A DNA stretch of 24,090 nucleotides from DAOUMU01 sp034409055 (GTDB lineage Bacteria > Chloroflexota > Anaerolineae > 4572-78 > J111). Where the stretch lies: NCBI GenBank assembly GCA_034409055.1, contig DAOUMU010000493.1, positions 1 through 24,090 on the forward strand, given 5' to 3'. The position numbers and the translations under genes are program-made. Of the stretch, positions 1 through 7,073 are shown one piece after another. The notes under the pieces were generated by a model. That model was not told where the DNA came from and made no database searches. It worked only from the letters and a program-made list of their open reading frames with translations. Position 1 is the first letter of the stretch, and every line of letters begins with the position of its first letter.

Positions 1-397
1 TTCGGCTTTCTGGCACTTTTGCCAAAAGATTTTTGACCGAATTCGCTTTTTGCCAGGTTGGATCCAGTCTATTTTCCCCCCTGTCAGTTCTTGAAATCTG
101 TCAAATCGGGGGGGTATACGGTAGTGAGATAGAAGTATATAATTTTGGGACCATTTTTTTAAGGTACTTTGGGGCAAGATCGCTCGGTACTTTTTGCTTA
201 TAGATAACCTGTTTTCCAAGTACTTTTGCCCCTGTAATTTCAGGTGTATATCCTTTATAATCAAGCTGGTAAAAGACTTCAATTTTGTGGCATAGTAAAA
301 ATTGTGTATGTGTACACCTGTTCTATCGTAAAAATATTGTGTACGTCAGCACATAATTTTGTGGCTATGCCGATTACTTAATAAGAGGTAAAGTAAC
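1..397 (+). promoter_or_regulatory. Non-coding leader region of the histidine kinase gene
   Basis: No convincing gene lies here. The stretch is AT-rich and holds two exact TATAAT boxes (138-143 and 256-261), neither with a good -35 box, so the start of transcription is uncertain. GTACTTT recurs at 164, 187 and 220. GGGGCAA at 171-177 can pair with TTGCCCC at 226-232. Closer to the gene, AATTTTGTGGC occurs at 281-291 and again at 355-365, and ATTGTGTAYGT at 301-311 and 336-346. The first of the latter sits in an imperfect palindrome GTGTA-TGTG-TACAC (304-317). These could be operator sites or leader structure. The ribosome site GAGG lies about nine bases before the ATG at 398. Confidence 0.4.
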
Positions 398-2224
398 ATG
401 GACTCAGCCCAAATAGAAAAAAATATCACTCTGGAAAAAGCCTTACGTCGGGCTAATTTACTGGCAGCCGCAACCCAAGTAAGCCAAAACATCACTCAAA
501 TTTTGGATATCGATGAGCTACTACCCAAAACTGTTGATATCATTTGTGAAGCTTACGACTTTTACTATGCCGGTGTTTTTCTAATTGACGAAGCCGGCGA
601 GTTTGCTATCCTACGGGCCGGTAGAGGTGAACCAGGCCGAATTATGATAGAAAACAATCACAAATTGGCCGTAGGCGGCAATTCGATGATTGGCGCCTGC
701 ACTGCCCTGAATGAAGCGCGCATCTCACTGGATGTTGACACCGAAAGGGTTTGGTATCCCAATCCCGTTTTGCCCGAAACCCGCTCAGAAATGGCCTTGC
801 CCCTGGCCATCGGCGATAGAGTTATTGGAGCGGTTACGGTCCAAAGTACCGAAGCGGCTGCTTTCTCGGATGAGGACATCTCATCACTGCAAGCGATGGC
901 CAACCAGTTAGCCATTGCTATTGACAACGCCCGCAAGCAACGGGAACTGGAAGAAATGCATGCGGAACTGGTACGGACGAAAACCTTTGAAGCCATCGCC
1001 ACGGCCACCGGCGACGCCATCCATTGGATCGGCAATAAAGCCGAACCGATCGGTGGTTCGATTGAGCGCATTCGCCATGATGCCCAATTGCTTGTCAGCG
1101 CTGTAGCCGATATGTTGAAGCAAGCGGAACTTTCGAGCGAGGCGGTCAAGAATCACCCCCTGACCCAGTTGCTATCGAAAGAAGCAGCCGCCATTCAACA
1201 AAATGATCCTGATATGGGCAATGTTGTTGAGAAGCTCAACCGTTTATCTCTGGATAAACTCGGACAGCTTCTCAGTCTGGCCTCGATTCTGGAAGATCTG
1301 GAAATTATCGGTAGTGCGGCCACGCTGATTATGAAGGTCAAAGAAGATCTCATCGGTCCGGCTCGCGAACAAGCCCCTCGTCCCACCATGATTAACGATG
1401 TCCTCAAAGATGCCGTCAACAGCCTGGATATCTCACCCGGAGTGATTACCACAGATATTCAAGGTGGCTTGCCGTTAGTTTTGGCCGACCCGGTGCAACT
1501 CAATCGGGTGTTCGTCAATTTGCTCAAAAATGCTAAAGAAGCGATAGAGGATCAGTCCAACCCTCAAATTAACCTGACTCTGCGCCTTGATGATAGCGGC
1601 GATTTCGTCCTGGTCGATGTCACTGATAACGGGGTCGGTATTCCTGAGAGTGAACTGGACAAAATTTGGGTCACCTTCCACAGCACCAAAAGCGTTAAAA
1701 ATCACACTGGCCTGGGACTATCGGCTTGTCGTCTGATTTTAGAGCAAACCGGTGGCCACATTTCGGTTACCAGTCAGCCAGGTCGGGGTTCTACCTTTAC
1801 CGTCAGTGTGCCCGTTTACAAAAACAAAGAAACCGAAGCCAAAGGTGAACCAGGCAGAGGCAAAATACTGATCATCGATGACGACGACAATTGGCGACAG
1901 TTCGCTACAACGACCCTGGAAAACGCTGGCTACAAAGTAGACACCTCTGGGATCAATTACAGTGTCGAGCAATACGATCCTTACGACCTCATCTTGATAG
2001 ATGATATTTTGAGCGGGGGAGACTCACTAGACATCTTACAACTGGTTAAAGACGCAGGCGTTATCTTCAGAACAGTGGCCGTCTCTTCAAATCCCCGTGT
2101 TGAGCGTACCAAAGAGCGCAAGTTACTGGGTATCCACAATCTGCTTCCCAAACCCTACACCCGGGCCAGTTTGTTGAGTGAAGTAAAAAGCGTTTTAAGC
2201 TCAATACGTTCAAATCAACCTTGA
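398..2224 (+). CDS. Hybrid GAF-domain sensor histidine kinase with C-terminal receiver domain
   Basis: Cytoplasmic two-component sensor of 608 residues with no membrane segment. Order of domains: a short helical start, a GAF domain (about 25-180), a probable dimerisation/phosphoacceptor helix with His209, a HATPase_c domain (about 362-473), a short linker, and a receiver domain (about 489-600). ATP-site motifs are clear: N-box NLLKNAKEAI (374-383), DNGVGI (410-415), an F-box around VTFHSTK and GLGLS (438-442). In the receiver, acidic residues follow KILII, Asp535 is the expected phosphorylation site and Lys585 the conserved lysine. The H-box is unusual (His-Trp-Ile-Gly-Asn-Lys), so His209 as the phosphorylated residue is inferred. 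The ATG has a good ribosome site. The response regulator gene follows after 17 bases and is probably co-transcribed. The GAF ligand is unknown. Confidence 0.93.
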   Translation: MDSAQIEKNITLEKALRRANLLAAATQVSQNITQILDIDELLPKTVDIICEAYDFYYAGVFLIDEAGEFAILRAGRGEPGRIMIENNHKLAVGGNSMIGACTALNEARISLDVDTERVWYPNPVLPETRSEMALPLAIGDRVIGAVTVQSTEAAAFSDEDISSLQAMANQLAIAIDNARKQRELEEMHAELVRTKTFEAIATATGDAIHWIGNKAEPIGGSIERIRHDAQLLVSAVADMLKQAELSSEAVKNHPLTQLLSKEAAAIQQNDPDMGNVVEKLNRLSLDKLGQLLSLASILEDLEIIGSAATLIMKVKEDLIGPAREQAPRPTMINDVLKDAVNSLDISPGVITTDIQGGLPLVLADPVQLNRVFVNLLKNAKEAIEDQSNPQINLTLRLDDSGDFVLVDVTDNGVGIPESELDKIWVTFHSTKSVKNHTGLGLSACRLILEQTGGHISVTSQPGRGSTFTVSVPVYKNKETEAKGEPGRGKILIIDDDDNWRQFATTTLENAGYKVDTSGINYSVEQYDPYDLILIDDILSGGDSLDILQLVKDAGVIFRTVAVSSNPRVERTKERKLLGIHNLLPKPYTRASLLSEVKSVLSSIRSNQP

Positions 2225-2241
2225 GAATGGAGCCAGATTAA

Positions 2242-2649
2242 ATGGACACAGAACCGAAAATTTTGGTGGTAGATGACGAAGAAAATTTGCTTCGTAGCGT
2301 GGAAAAAACCCTTTTTCGAGAAGGCTTTGATGTAGAAACAGCCGAGGATAACATAAGCGCTTTTGAGCTGATTCAAGAAGCCATCAGTGAAGGTGAACCC
2401 TTTGACCTGGTCATTTTAGACCTGAATATGCCCAACTTTGAAGGCAAAGAGTCTAAATATGCCGGCTTGGAACTACTAGAACGCTTGAAAATTGCAACCC
2501 CCAACACGCCAGTCATCATCAACTCTGCCTGGGACGAGGTAGAAACAGCCAAAATTTGCATCGATAAAGGTGCTGCCGACTATTTTGTCAAAGGCCGTAC
2601 CGACGAAATGCTGGAAAAGATCCGGTTAGTCCTGGGAATTTCTGAATAG
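2242..2649 (+). CDS. Single-domain response regulator (CheY-like receiver)
   Basis: A 135-residue protein that is one receiver domain with no output domain. Visible key residues: the acidic pocket Asp11-Asp12, phosphoacceptor Asp60 (in VILDLNMP), Ser95 in the usual Thr/Ser position, and Lys117 in YFVKGR. The loop after Asp60 is longer than in CheY, with a Glu/Lys-rich insertion of about ten residues (NFEGKESKYAG). It follows the hybrid kinase closely and the terminator at 2685-2714 ends the pair, so it is the likely phosphorelay partner. With no DNA-binding or enzymatic domain, it must act through protein contact or pass phosphate onward; the target is not in the window. Confidence 0.93.
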   Translation: MDTEPKILVVDDEENLLRSVEKTLFREGFDVETAEDNISAFELIQEAISEGEPFDLVILDLNMPNFEGKESKYAGLELLERLKIATPNTPVIINSAWDEVETAKICIDKGAADYFVKGRTDEMLEKIRLVLGISE

Positions 2650-2684
2650 GCCCAGCCGAACGCTTACTTTTTATTTTACAAAAC

Positions 2685-2714
2685 AAAAGACTACCTGGTT
2701 TGGGTGGTCTTTTT
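2685..2714 (+). terminator. Rho-independent terminator after the two-component pair
   Basis: An 11-bp stem (2685-2695 with 2703-2713, containing one T-G wobble) closes a 7-base loop and ends in a run of T. The A-run on the left side also makes it terminator-like on the other strand. It lies 36 bases past the response regulator stop codon. Confidence 0.9.
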
Positions 2715-2750
2715 AATTACTCGAAAACAGAAATTTGTTCCCCAATCACA

Positions 2751-2779
2751 TTGACAGGGGGTCAGACTTATGTTATTCT
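2751..2779 (+). promoter_or_regulatory. Sigma-70-type promoter of the PfkB kinase gene
   Basis: TTGACA (2751-2756), a 17-base spacer and TATTCT (2774-2779). Transcription should start near 2786. It lies downstream of the first in-frame ATG (2735), which therefore cannot be the start codon on this transcript. Confidence 0.75.
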
Positions 2780-2800
2780 GCTCTATATTGGGAGGTAGCT

Positions 2801-3805
2801 TTGTCTGTTAAACACCTCTGTGTGGGATCTCTGGCTCTAAACGATACCGTGTATACGGATGGTCGTACCAGTATGGCAGACCCCGGTGGCAATGCGCTCT
2901 ATGCGGCTGTTGGAGCCAATATCTGGTCTGACCAGGTCGGTCTGACAGCCATAGTTGGTTACGACTGGCCCCCTGAGCATACTATGACCTTAAGCCAGAG
3001 TTCAATCGACATCTCAGGTCTGATCAACACAGATGAAGAAACGTTGCGAGCCTGGACCATTTATGAGATCAGTGGCTATCGGCGATATTTTTCTCGAAAT
3101 ACAGAGGTGGTCTTATTGACGCCTAGCCCCTTTAGCAGCATCCCCCTCACGGCTCAAGAAGCCGCTTCTTACAGCGAAGCTGCTCGCCGCGTTCATGTGC
3201 GCAATTCGCCTGTGCCCCAAGAATTGCCGGCGCATTTGTGGAATGTCGATACCATTCACATCTGCCCGATGCGTCTGGAAACAATCTTAACCTGGTTCGA
3301 TTATTTGCAAGACAAGCCTGATATTTTTGTTTCTGTTGATATTTTACCCTATCCTGTCAATGGCAATCTCGATGATCCCGACCTGCTCAAAATTCTCAAG
3401 CGGGCTGATGTTTTTATGCCCAGTGAAGCCGAAGCCGAAAGCCTGATGCCTGACCACCAACTTGAAACCTTCTGCCGTGAAATTGCTGCTCGAGGGCCAA
3501 AAATTGTTGTCCTCAAACAAGGTGACCACGGTGCGGCTCTGTACGACCGGGAGCATGATTTCTTCCACCAACTTCGACCCTACCCAGCCGATGTAGCCGA
3601 CCTGACCGGCGCAGGTGACTCATTTTGTGGTGGTTTCTCTATAGGCTACTTTGAAACCGGCGATGCTTTGCAAGCAGTCTTGTACGGTACTGTTTCTGCT
3701 TCATTTATCATCGAGGGATTTGGGGGGCTACATGCCCTCAAAATAAATCGCTCTCAGGCCCAACAACGATTGGCTAAACTGCGCCAGATCAATCACCTTG
3801 CCTGA
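2801..3805 (+). CDS. PfkB-family carbohydrate kinase
   Basis: A cytoplasmic ATP-dependent kinase of the ribokinase/PfkB fold, 334 residues from the chosen start. Visible motifs: the N-terminal sugar-binding signature GGNALYAAVGA (from about residue 29), VLKQGDHGAALYD before the second signature, and DLTGAGDSFCGGF (267-279), where Asp273 of GAGD is the catalytic base. I chose the TTG at 2801 rather than the ATG at 2735. A GGGAGGT ribosome site sits just before it, the family's beta-strand (KHLCVGSLALND) begins there, and the promoter at 2751-2779 would leave the ATG untranscribed. The substrate cannot be read from sequence; ribokinase, fructokinase and nucleoside kinase members share these motifs. 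It stands as a single gene between the terminator and the small-RNA region. Confidence 0.9.
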   Translation: MSVKHLCVGSLALNDTVYTDGRTSMADPGGNALYAAVGANIWSDQVGLTAIVGYDWPPEHTMTLSQSSIDISGLINTDEETLRAWTIYEISGYRRYFSRNTEVVLLTPSPFSSIPLTAQEAASYSEAARRVHVRNSPVPQELPAHLWNVDTIHICPMRLETILTWFDYLQDKPDIFVSVDILPYPVNGNLDDPDLLKILKRADVFMPSEAEAESLMPDHQLETFCREIAARGPKIVVLKQGDHGAALYDREHDFFHQLRPYPADVADLTGAGDSFCGGFSIGYFETGDALQAVLYGTVSASFIIEGFGGLHALKINRSQAQQRLAKLRQINHLA

Positions 3806-3815
3806 GACAAAACAG

Positions 3816-3851
3816 TGACATTCATCACGCCTCTACAATGACATTCATCAC
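3816..3851 (+). repeat. Two 13-bp direct repeats upstream of a promoter
   Basis: TGACATTCATCAC occurs exactly at 3816-3828 and 3839-3851, a 23-bp period. The repeats lie about 35 to 70 bases before the predicted transcription start near 3887, where activator sites are usually found. No regulator can be assigned. Confidence 0.6.
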
Positions 3852-3871
3852 TACTCGAAATCACCTTTTTT

Positions 3872-3880
3872 TGATATACT
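3872..3880 (+). promoter_or_regulatory. Extended -10 promoter of a short transcript
   Basis: TGA followed by TATACT (3875-3880) is an extended -10 box. No good -35 box is seen, as is common for extended -10 promoters. Transcription would begin near 3887. Confidence 0.55.
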
Positions 3881-3886
3881 CTTAAC

Positions 3887-4030
3887 AGAGGTGGGACCAA
3901 AATTATCGAGAATAACGTTGGGTTGTGCTGAGGGTTCAAGGGCGAATCCGCCACCCACAAAATTTATCGACAGGGGCCCAGCTCTTGTACAACAAGTATC
4001 AAAAAAGCCCTCTCTGCAGAGGGCTTTTTC
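3887..4030 (+). ncRNA. Candidate small non-coding RNA between the PfkB kinase gene and recF
   Basis: A self-contained transcription unit of about 140 nt, bounded by an extended -10 promoter (3875-3880) and a strong terminator (4002-4029). The long in-frame extension of RecF through it looks nothing like RecF, and no other convincing frame is present. Pairing seen by eye: GTGGG (3891-3895) with CCCAC (3954-3958), enclosing a hairpin GGGTTC/GAATCC (3932-3937 with 3944-3949), and CTTGT-ACA-ACAAG (3984-3996). CAAAATTATCGA at 3898-3909 nearly repeats at 3958-3970. I do not recognise a known RNA family. It could instead be a leader or attenuator of recF, but recF has its own promoter beyond the terminator. 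Confidence 0.4.
4002..4029 (+). terminator. Strong intrinsic terminator before recF
   Basis: A 12-bp perfect stem with a CTGC loop (4014-4017). The seven core pairs are GCCCTCT/AGAGGGC, extended by five A-T pairs, with the T-run at 4025-4029. It is symmetric, so it could work on both strands. Confidence 0.92.
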
Positions 4031-4053
4031 CTTTTATTTGTTAAAGTCAGAAC

Positions 4054-4082
4054 TCGAAACTCAGCCCTTATCGTGCTATAAT
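4054..4082 (+). promoter_or_regulatory. recF promoter directing a leaderless mRNA
   Basis: TGC-TATAAT is an extended consensus -10 (box at 4077-4082) with a weak -35 TCGAAA (4054-4059) and a 17-base spacer. Transcription should start near 4089, about three bases before the GTG codon at 4092. Confidence 0.75.
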
Positions 4083-4091
4083 GCTGATATT

Positions 4092-5303
4092 GTGCACATC
4101 AGTCAACTATCACTGACCAATTACCGCAACTATAGCCGCTTGACGCTGGACCTGCCAACCGGTCCCATTGTACTCCGTGGCGATAATGCGCATGGTAAAA
4201 CCAATTTGCTGGAGTCGATCTATTTTCTGTCCACCACCCGGAGCGTCCACGCCCGGGCGGACCAGCAACTGATCAACTGGCTTACCCTAAGACAAGAGAC
4301 GCTTCCTTTTGCCCGCGTAGAAGCCACCATCCAAACCAAAACTGGCCCTTTCCAACTGGCCATCACCGTTCTCCGGGAAGGAGACAGTATCCGTAAGGAT
4401 ATTCGGCTCAATGGGGCCAAAAAACGAGCTCTGGACGTCATCGGCAAATTAATCACGGTGATGTTTTTGCCGGAAGATATCGAGCTGGTGACCGGCGCTC
4501 CAGCCGTCCGGCGTCGTTATCTGGACAGTACCCTCTGTCAGATCAATCCCGACTATTGCCTGGCCCTCAGCCGTTACAACAAAGTGCTCACCCAACGCAA
4601 TGCCTTGCTCAAAGAGCTTTTTAAGCGTAACGGCAATCCTGATCAACTTCTCTATTGGGATGAACAACTGGCTCACAACGGGGCCACCCTGGTGGTGCAG
4701 CGTCACAATACCGTCCTGGAATTGGACACAGCAGCTCGTCAGCGCCACCGGGACCTAAGCGGAGGCCGAGAGGGCTTGCGTCTGCATTACGCCCCCAGTT
4801 TTGATATATACCAGCGTCCCAAGCCCAATTACCAGTTACCACTGATTATGGAAGATTTGGCCCCTTATACCACGGCTGCCCCCCCCATTAAAGAAGTACG
4901 AGAAACCTTTTTGGCTTACTTGCAACAAAATCACCAGGAAGACATTAACCGTGGAGTCACCCTGGTTGGTCCACACCGGGACGACTTGCATTTCTTGGTG
5001 GATGGCATTGACATGACCCTGTACGGCTCGCGTGGCCAGCAGCGCACTGCCGCCCTGAGTACCAAGCTGGCCGAGATACCTCTCATGCAGCAGGCCACGG
5101 GTGAGACTCCCGTATTGTTGCTGGACGACGTGATGAGTGAGCTGGATACCGAGCGGCGTCACCAGGTCATTACCATTGTGGATCAGGCTGGCCAAGCCCT
5201 GCTCACGACCACCGATTGGGAGGATTATGACCCGGATTTCCGCCGCCAGGTCAAGCTATTTTCGGTCACAATGGGCCAGTTGGAAGAGGTAAGTGAAGGG
5301 TGA
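4092..5303 (+). CDS. recF: DNA replication and repair protein RecF
   Basis: SMC-like ATPase that, with RecO and RecR, loads RecA at single-strand gaps. The 403 residues match a slightly long RecF. Motifs in order: the start HISQLSLTNYRNY, Walker A GDNAHGKTN (30-38), FLPEDIELVTGAPAVRRRYLD (125-145, typical of RecF), GPHRDD (293-298), ABC signature YGSRGQQRT (311-319), Walker B VLLLDD (341-346) and D-loop SELD (349-352). I start it at the GTG at 4092, where homology begins; an open frame runs back to 3891 but crosses a terminator and the promoter. No ribosome site precedes the GTG, which agrees with a leaderless message. recF is often beside dnaA/dnaN, but not here. It converges with the fusion-protein gene, leaving only 14 bases between the stops. 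Confidence 0.96.
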   Translation: MHISQLSLTNYRNYSRLTLDLPTGPIVLRGDNAHGKTNLLESIYFLSTTRSVHARADQQLINWLTLRQETLPFARVEATIQTKTGPFQLAITVLREGDSIRKDIRLNGAKKRALDVIGKLITVMFLPEDIELVTGAPAVRRRYLDSTLCQINPDYCLALSRYNKVLTQRNALLKELFKRNGNPDQLLYWDEQLAHNGATLVVQRHNTVLELDTAARQRHRDLSGGREGLRLHYAPSFDIYQRPKPNYQLPLIMEDLAPYTTAAPPIKEVRETFLAYLQQNHQEDINRGVTLVGPHRDDLHFLVDGIDMTLYGSRGQQRTAALSTKLAEIPLMQQATGETPVLLLDDVMSELDTERRHQVITIVDQAGQALLTTTDWEDYDPDFRRQVKLFSVTMGQLEEVSEG

Positions 5304-5317
5304 GTTTTGGTCATCCC

Positions 5318-6982
5318 TCATTTGATCGACACATAAGCCGGCTGGTCTGAAATCCAGCCAGTTCTTTCCCCATCAGGTAGTTGCACTTTTAACCAACCGG
5401 TGTCCGGGTCAACGTCGATAACCGGTACGATATCTCCTTGAACCAGATGAGCAATGACCGGGTGATCGATACCAGGGCCACTGCGCACTTTCAATCCCCA
5501 AGCTATGATCTCAGCTTGAATAATCGGCGTAGCCTCGGCCAGCGTCGGGCCAGGCACCACGGTATCCTGGGCAGGAGTTGTTCCTGGTGTAGTTTCAGCC
5601 CTGGTCGCTGTTGAGGTGGGGGTGGGCGTGTTGGCCAGCACCGAGGTAGCTGTGGGTCGCAGGGTTACCTCGGGCCAGGGCGTGGGAGATGAGGCCTCGA
5701 TTGTATCGACCTCCACCTCTGTCGACAAAATTTCTGCGTCAGCGGGCATACCCGGTTTCAAGCGATGATCGGCATTGTCCAGGGTAATTTTGACGGCAAA
5801 GACCAGGTTGACGCGCTCCTCTTGAGTTTGCACATTGCGCGGGGTAAATTCTGCCTCGTGAGCAATAAAGCTGACCATGCCCTCAAACGCTCGATCATCG
5901 TAAGCATCAACATATACCCGTGCTTTTTGGCCTATCTTTACCTCGCCGATGCGGGTTTCGGGGATATAAACCGTCAGCTCTACCGTGTCGATGTCGCTTA
6001 GCTCTAGCAATACAGCCCCAGGCGCAGCCAACTCACCAGGATTGACCAGTTTCTGGCTGATCAGGCCATCACGAGGCGCAATCAGCGTCTGTTTGGCCAG
6101 TTGTACTTCCACCGCAGCCAGAGCCGCCTTGGCTTCAAGCACCTGAGCTTGGGCTACGGCAATATCTTCCTGGGTAGGGTCGGCTTTAACAGCAGCCAGG
6201 TTAGCTTCAGCCGCGAGCACAGCCGCTTCGGTCTGGTGATAAGCAGCCTCGGCCGCGTTGGCCTGAGTAATTAACTGTAAAGGCTTATCACGCATTCGCC
6301 TTAAATGCTCGACCTGTTTTTTAGCCCCTTCCAGGGCCACTTCGGCCATCTTGACCCTGACCTGGGCCGCTTTTAACTGATGTTGGGCCACTTCATTTTG
6401 TACCAGGGCCGCGTGATCACTTTGATTACGACTGGCGGCCTCGGCTTGAATATCCATCCGTTTTAGATTAACCTGCGCCCTCTCTAACTCGCTTTCAGCC
6501 TCGGTCACCCGGGCTTGGGCCTGGTTAATGTGCGCCTCCAGTTCATGGGGGTCATTGGCCAGATTCTTAAACTTTTCCCAGGTCAGTTCGGCCCCATCCC
6601 GGGCCACTTTGGTCTGGGCCAGTTGGGCCTCGGCAGCGGCAGTATCCTCTGGCCGGGTCGAAGCGCTGACTAACTCCAGATTGGCTTTAGCTGTCGCTAT
6701 AGCGGCCTCCAGTTGGGCTTGTTGGGCCACGAAGTCGGATTTATCTAACTCGACCAAAACCTGGCCGGCTGTGACTTCGTCCCCTTCCTCCACCTTAATC
6801 TCAACAATGCGTCCCCCCAGTTCAGCAGTAATGGCCACCGTTTCGGCCTCAATTGTACCGGAACCAATCAAAGGTGTTGGTCCAACCGGGGTCTGGGAAG
6901 CGACCACATCCGGTCGAGTAAACCACCAGTATCCACCAGCTACAGCGGCTAATAATATCAGCACGAGAATAATGCGTTTCAT
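5318..6982 (-). CDS. HlyD-type membrane fusion protein with C-terminal SH3b domain
   Basis: Periplasmic-adaptor-like subunit of an ABC exporter, 554 residues. It has an N-terminal membrane anchor (about 3-20), a first biotinyl-lipoyl half (about 40-80), a long Ala/Glu/Gln-rich coiled-coil hairpin (about 83-297), a second lipoyl half (TLIAPRDGLISQ, from 299), and a beta-barrel region ending at KPGMPADAEIL. The fold normally stops near residue 420. Here a Thr/Pro-rich linker (about 430-485) and a bacterial SH3 domain (about 488-554; LKVRSGPGIDHPVIAHL, then GWLKVQLPDG and GWIS) follow. SH3b domains usually bind cell-wall peptides, so this adaptor may be tied to the wall; that is inference. The start has a GAGGTGA ribosome site. 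It is the last gene of the ATPase/fusion-protein operon. The related fusion protein at 7074 lacks the extension. Confidence 0.9.
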   Translation of the reverse strand: MKRIILVLILLAAVAGGYWWFTRPDVVASQTPVGPTPLIGSGTIEAETVAITAELGGRIVEIKVEEGDEVTAGQVLVELDKSDFVAQQAQLEAAIATAKANLELVSASTRPEDTAAAEAQLAQTKVARDGAELTWEKFKNLANDPHELEAHINQAQARVTEAESELERAQVNLKRMDIQAEAASRNQSDHAALVQNEVAQHQLKAAQVRVKMAEVALEGAKKQVEHLRRMRDKPLQLITQANAAEAAYHQTEAAVLAAEANLAAVKADPTQEDIAVAQAQVLEAKAALAAVEVQLAKQTLIAPRDGLISQKLVNPGELAAPGAVLLELSDIDTVELTVYIPETRIGEVKIGQKARVYVDAYDDRAFEGMVSFIAHEAEFTPRNVQTQEERVNLVFAVKITLDNADHRLKPGMPADAEILSTEVEVDTIEASSPTPWPEVTLRPTATSVLANTPTPTSTATRAETTPGTTPAQDTVVPGPTLAEATPIIQAEIIAWGLKVRSGPGIDHPVIAHLVQGDIVPVIDVDPDTGWLKVQLPDGERTGWISDQPAYVSIK

Positions 6983-7001
6983 CGTTTCACCTCGTTCTCA
7001 A

Positions 7002-7069
7002 GGGAGTAGGGATTAGGGATTAGGGGATATAAAACTACTTACTGCCTACTCCCTACTTCTTACTTCTTG
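7002..7069. repeat. Inverted heptamer-repeat cassette between the two fusion-protein genes
   Basis: Four heptamers of the type GGGATTA (7002-7029) face five of roughly the complementary type, such as CTCCCTA and CTTCTTA (7035-7069). The arms can form an imperfect hairpin. It fills nearly the whole gap between the genes. Heptanucleotide tandem repeats of this style are known in cyanobacteria and similar genomes. Confidence 0.75.
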
Positions 7070-7073
7070 TTCA

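Noticed and set aside
658..1149. Open frame of 163 residues antisense to the histidine kinase
   Set aside because: It is covered by a clear GAF/kinase gene on the other strand and has no ribosome site or domain likeness.
2735..2800. ATG at 2735 as start of the PfkB kinase
   Set aside because: It lies upstream of the promoter that serves the gene and has no ribosome site; the TTG at 2801 has both in the right order.
3932..3949. tRNA T-arm look-alike (GGGTTC ... GAATCC) in the candidate small RNA
   Set aside because: The loop is AAGGGC rather than the TTCRA pattern, and no acceptor, D or anticodon arm is present at the right spacing.
3891..4091. N-terminal extension of RecF by 67 residues from a GTG at 3891
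   Set aside because: It crosses a strong terminator and the recF promoter, and nothing in it resembles RecF; homology starts at the GTG at 4092.
5318..5370. Inverted repeat GGCTGG/CCAGCC near the convergent gene ends as a terminator
   Set aside because: It is inside the coding sequence of the SH3b domain and has no T-run in either direction.
6528..7016. Open frame of 162 residues on the plus strand inside the fusion-protein gene
   Set aside because: It is antisense to the Ala-rich coiled coil, of low complexity and rich in Ser/Ala; a shadow of the real gene.
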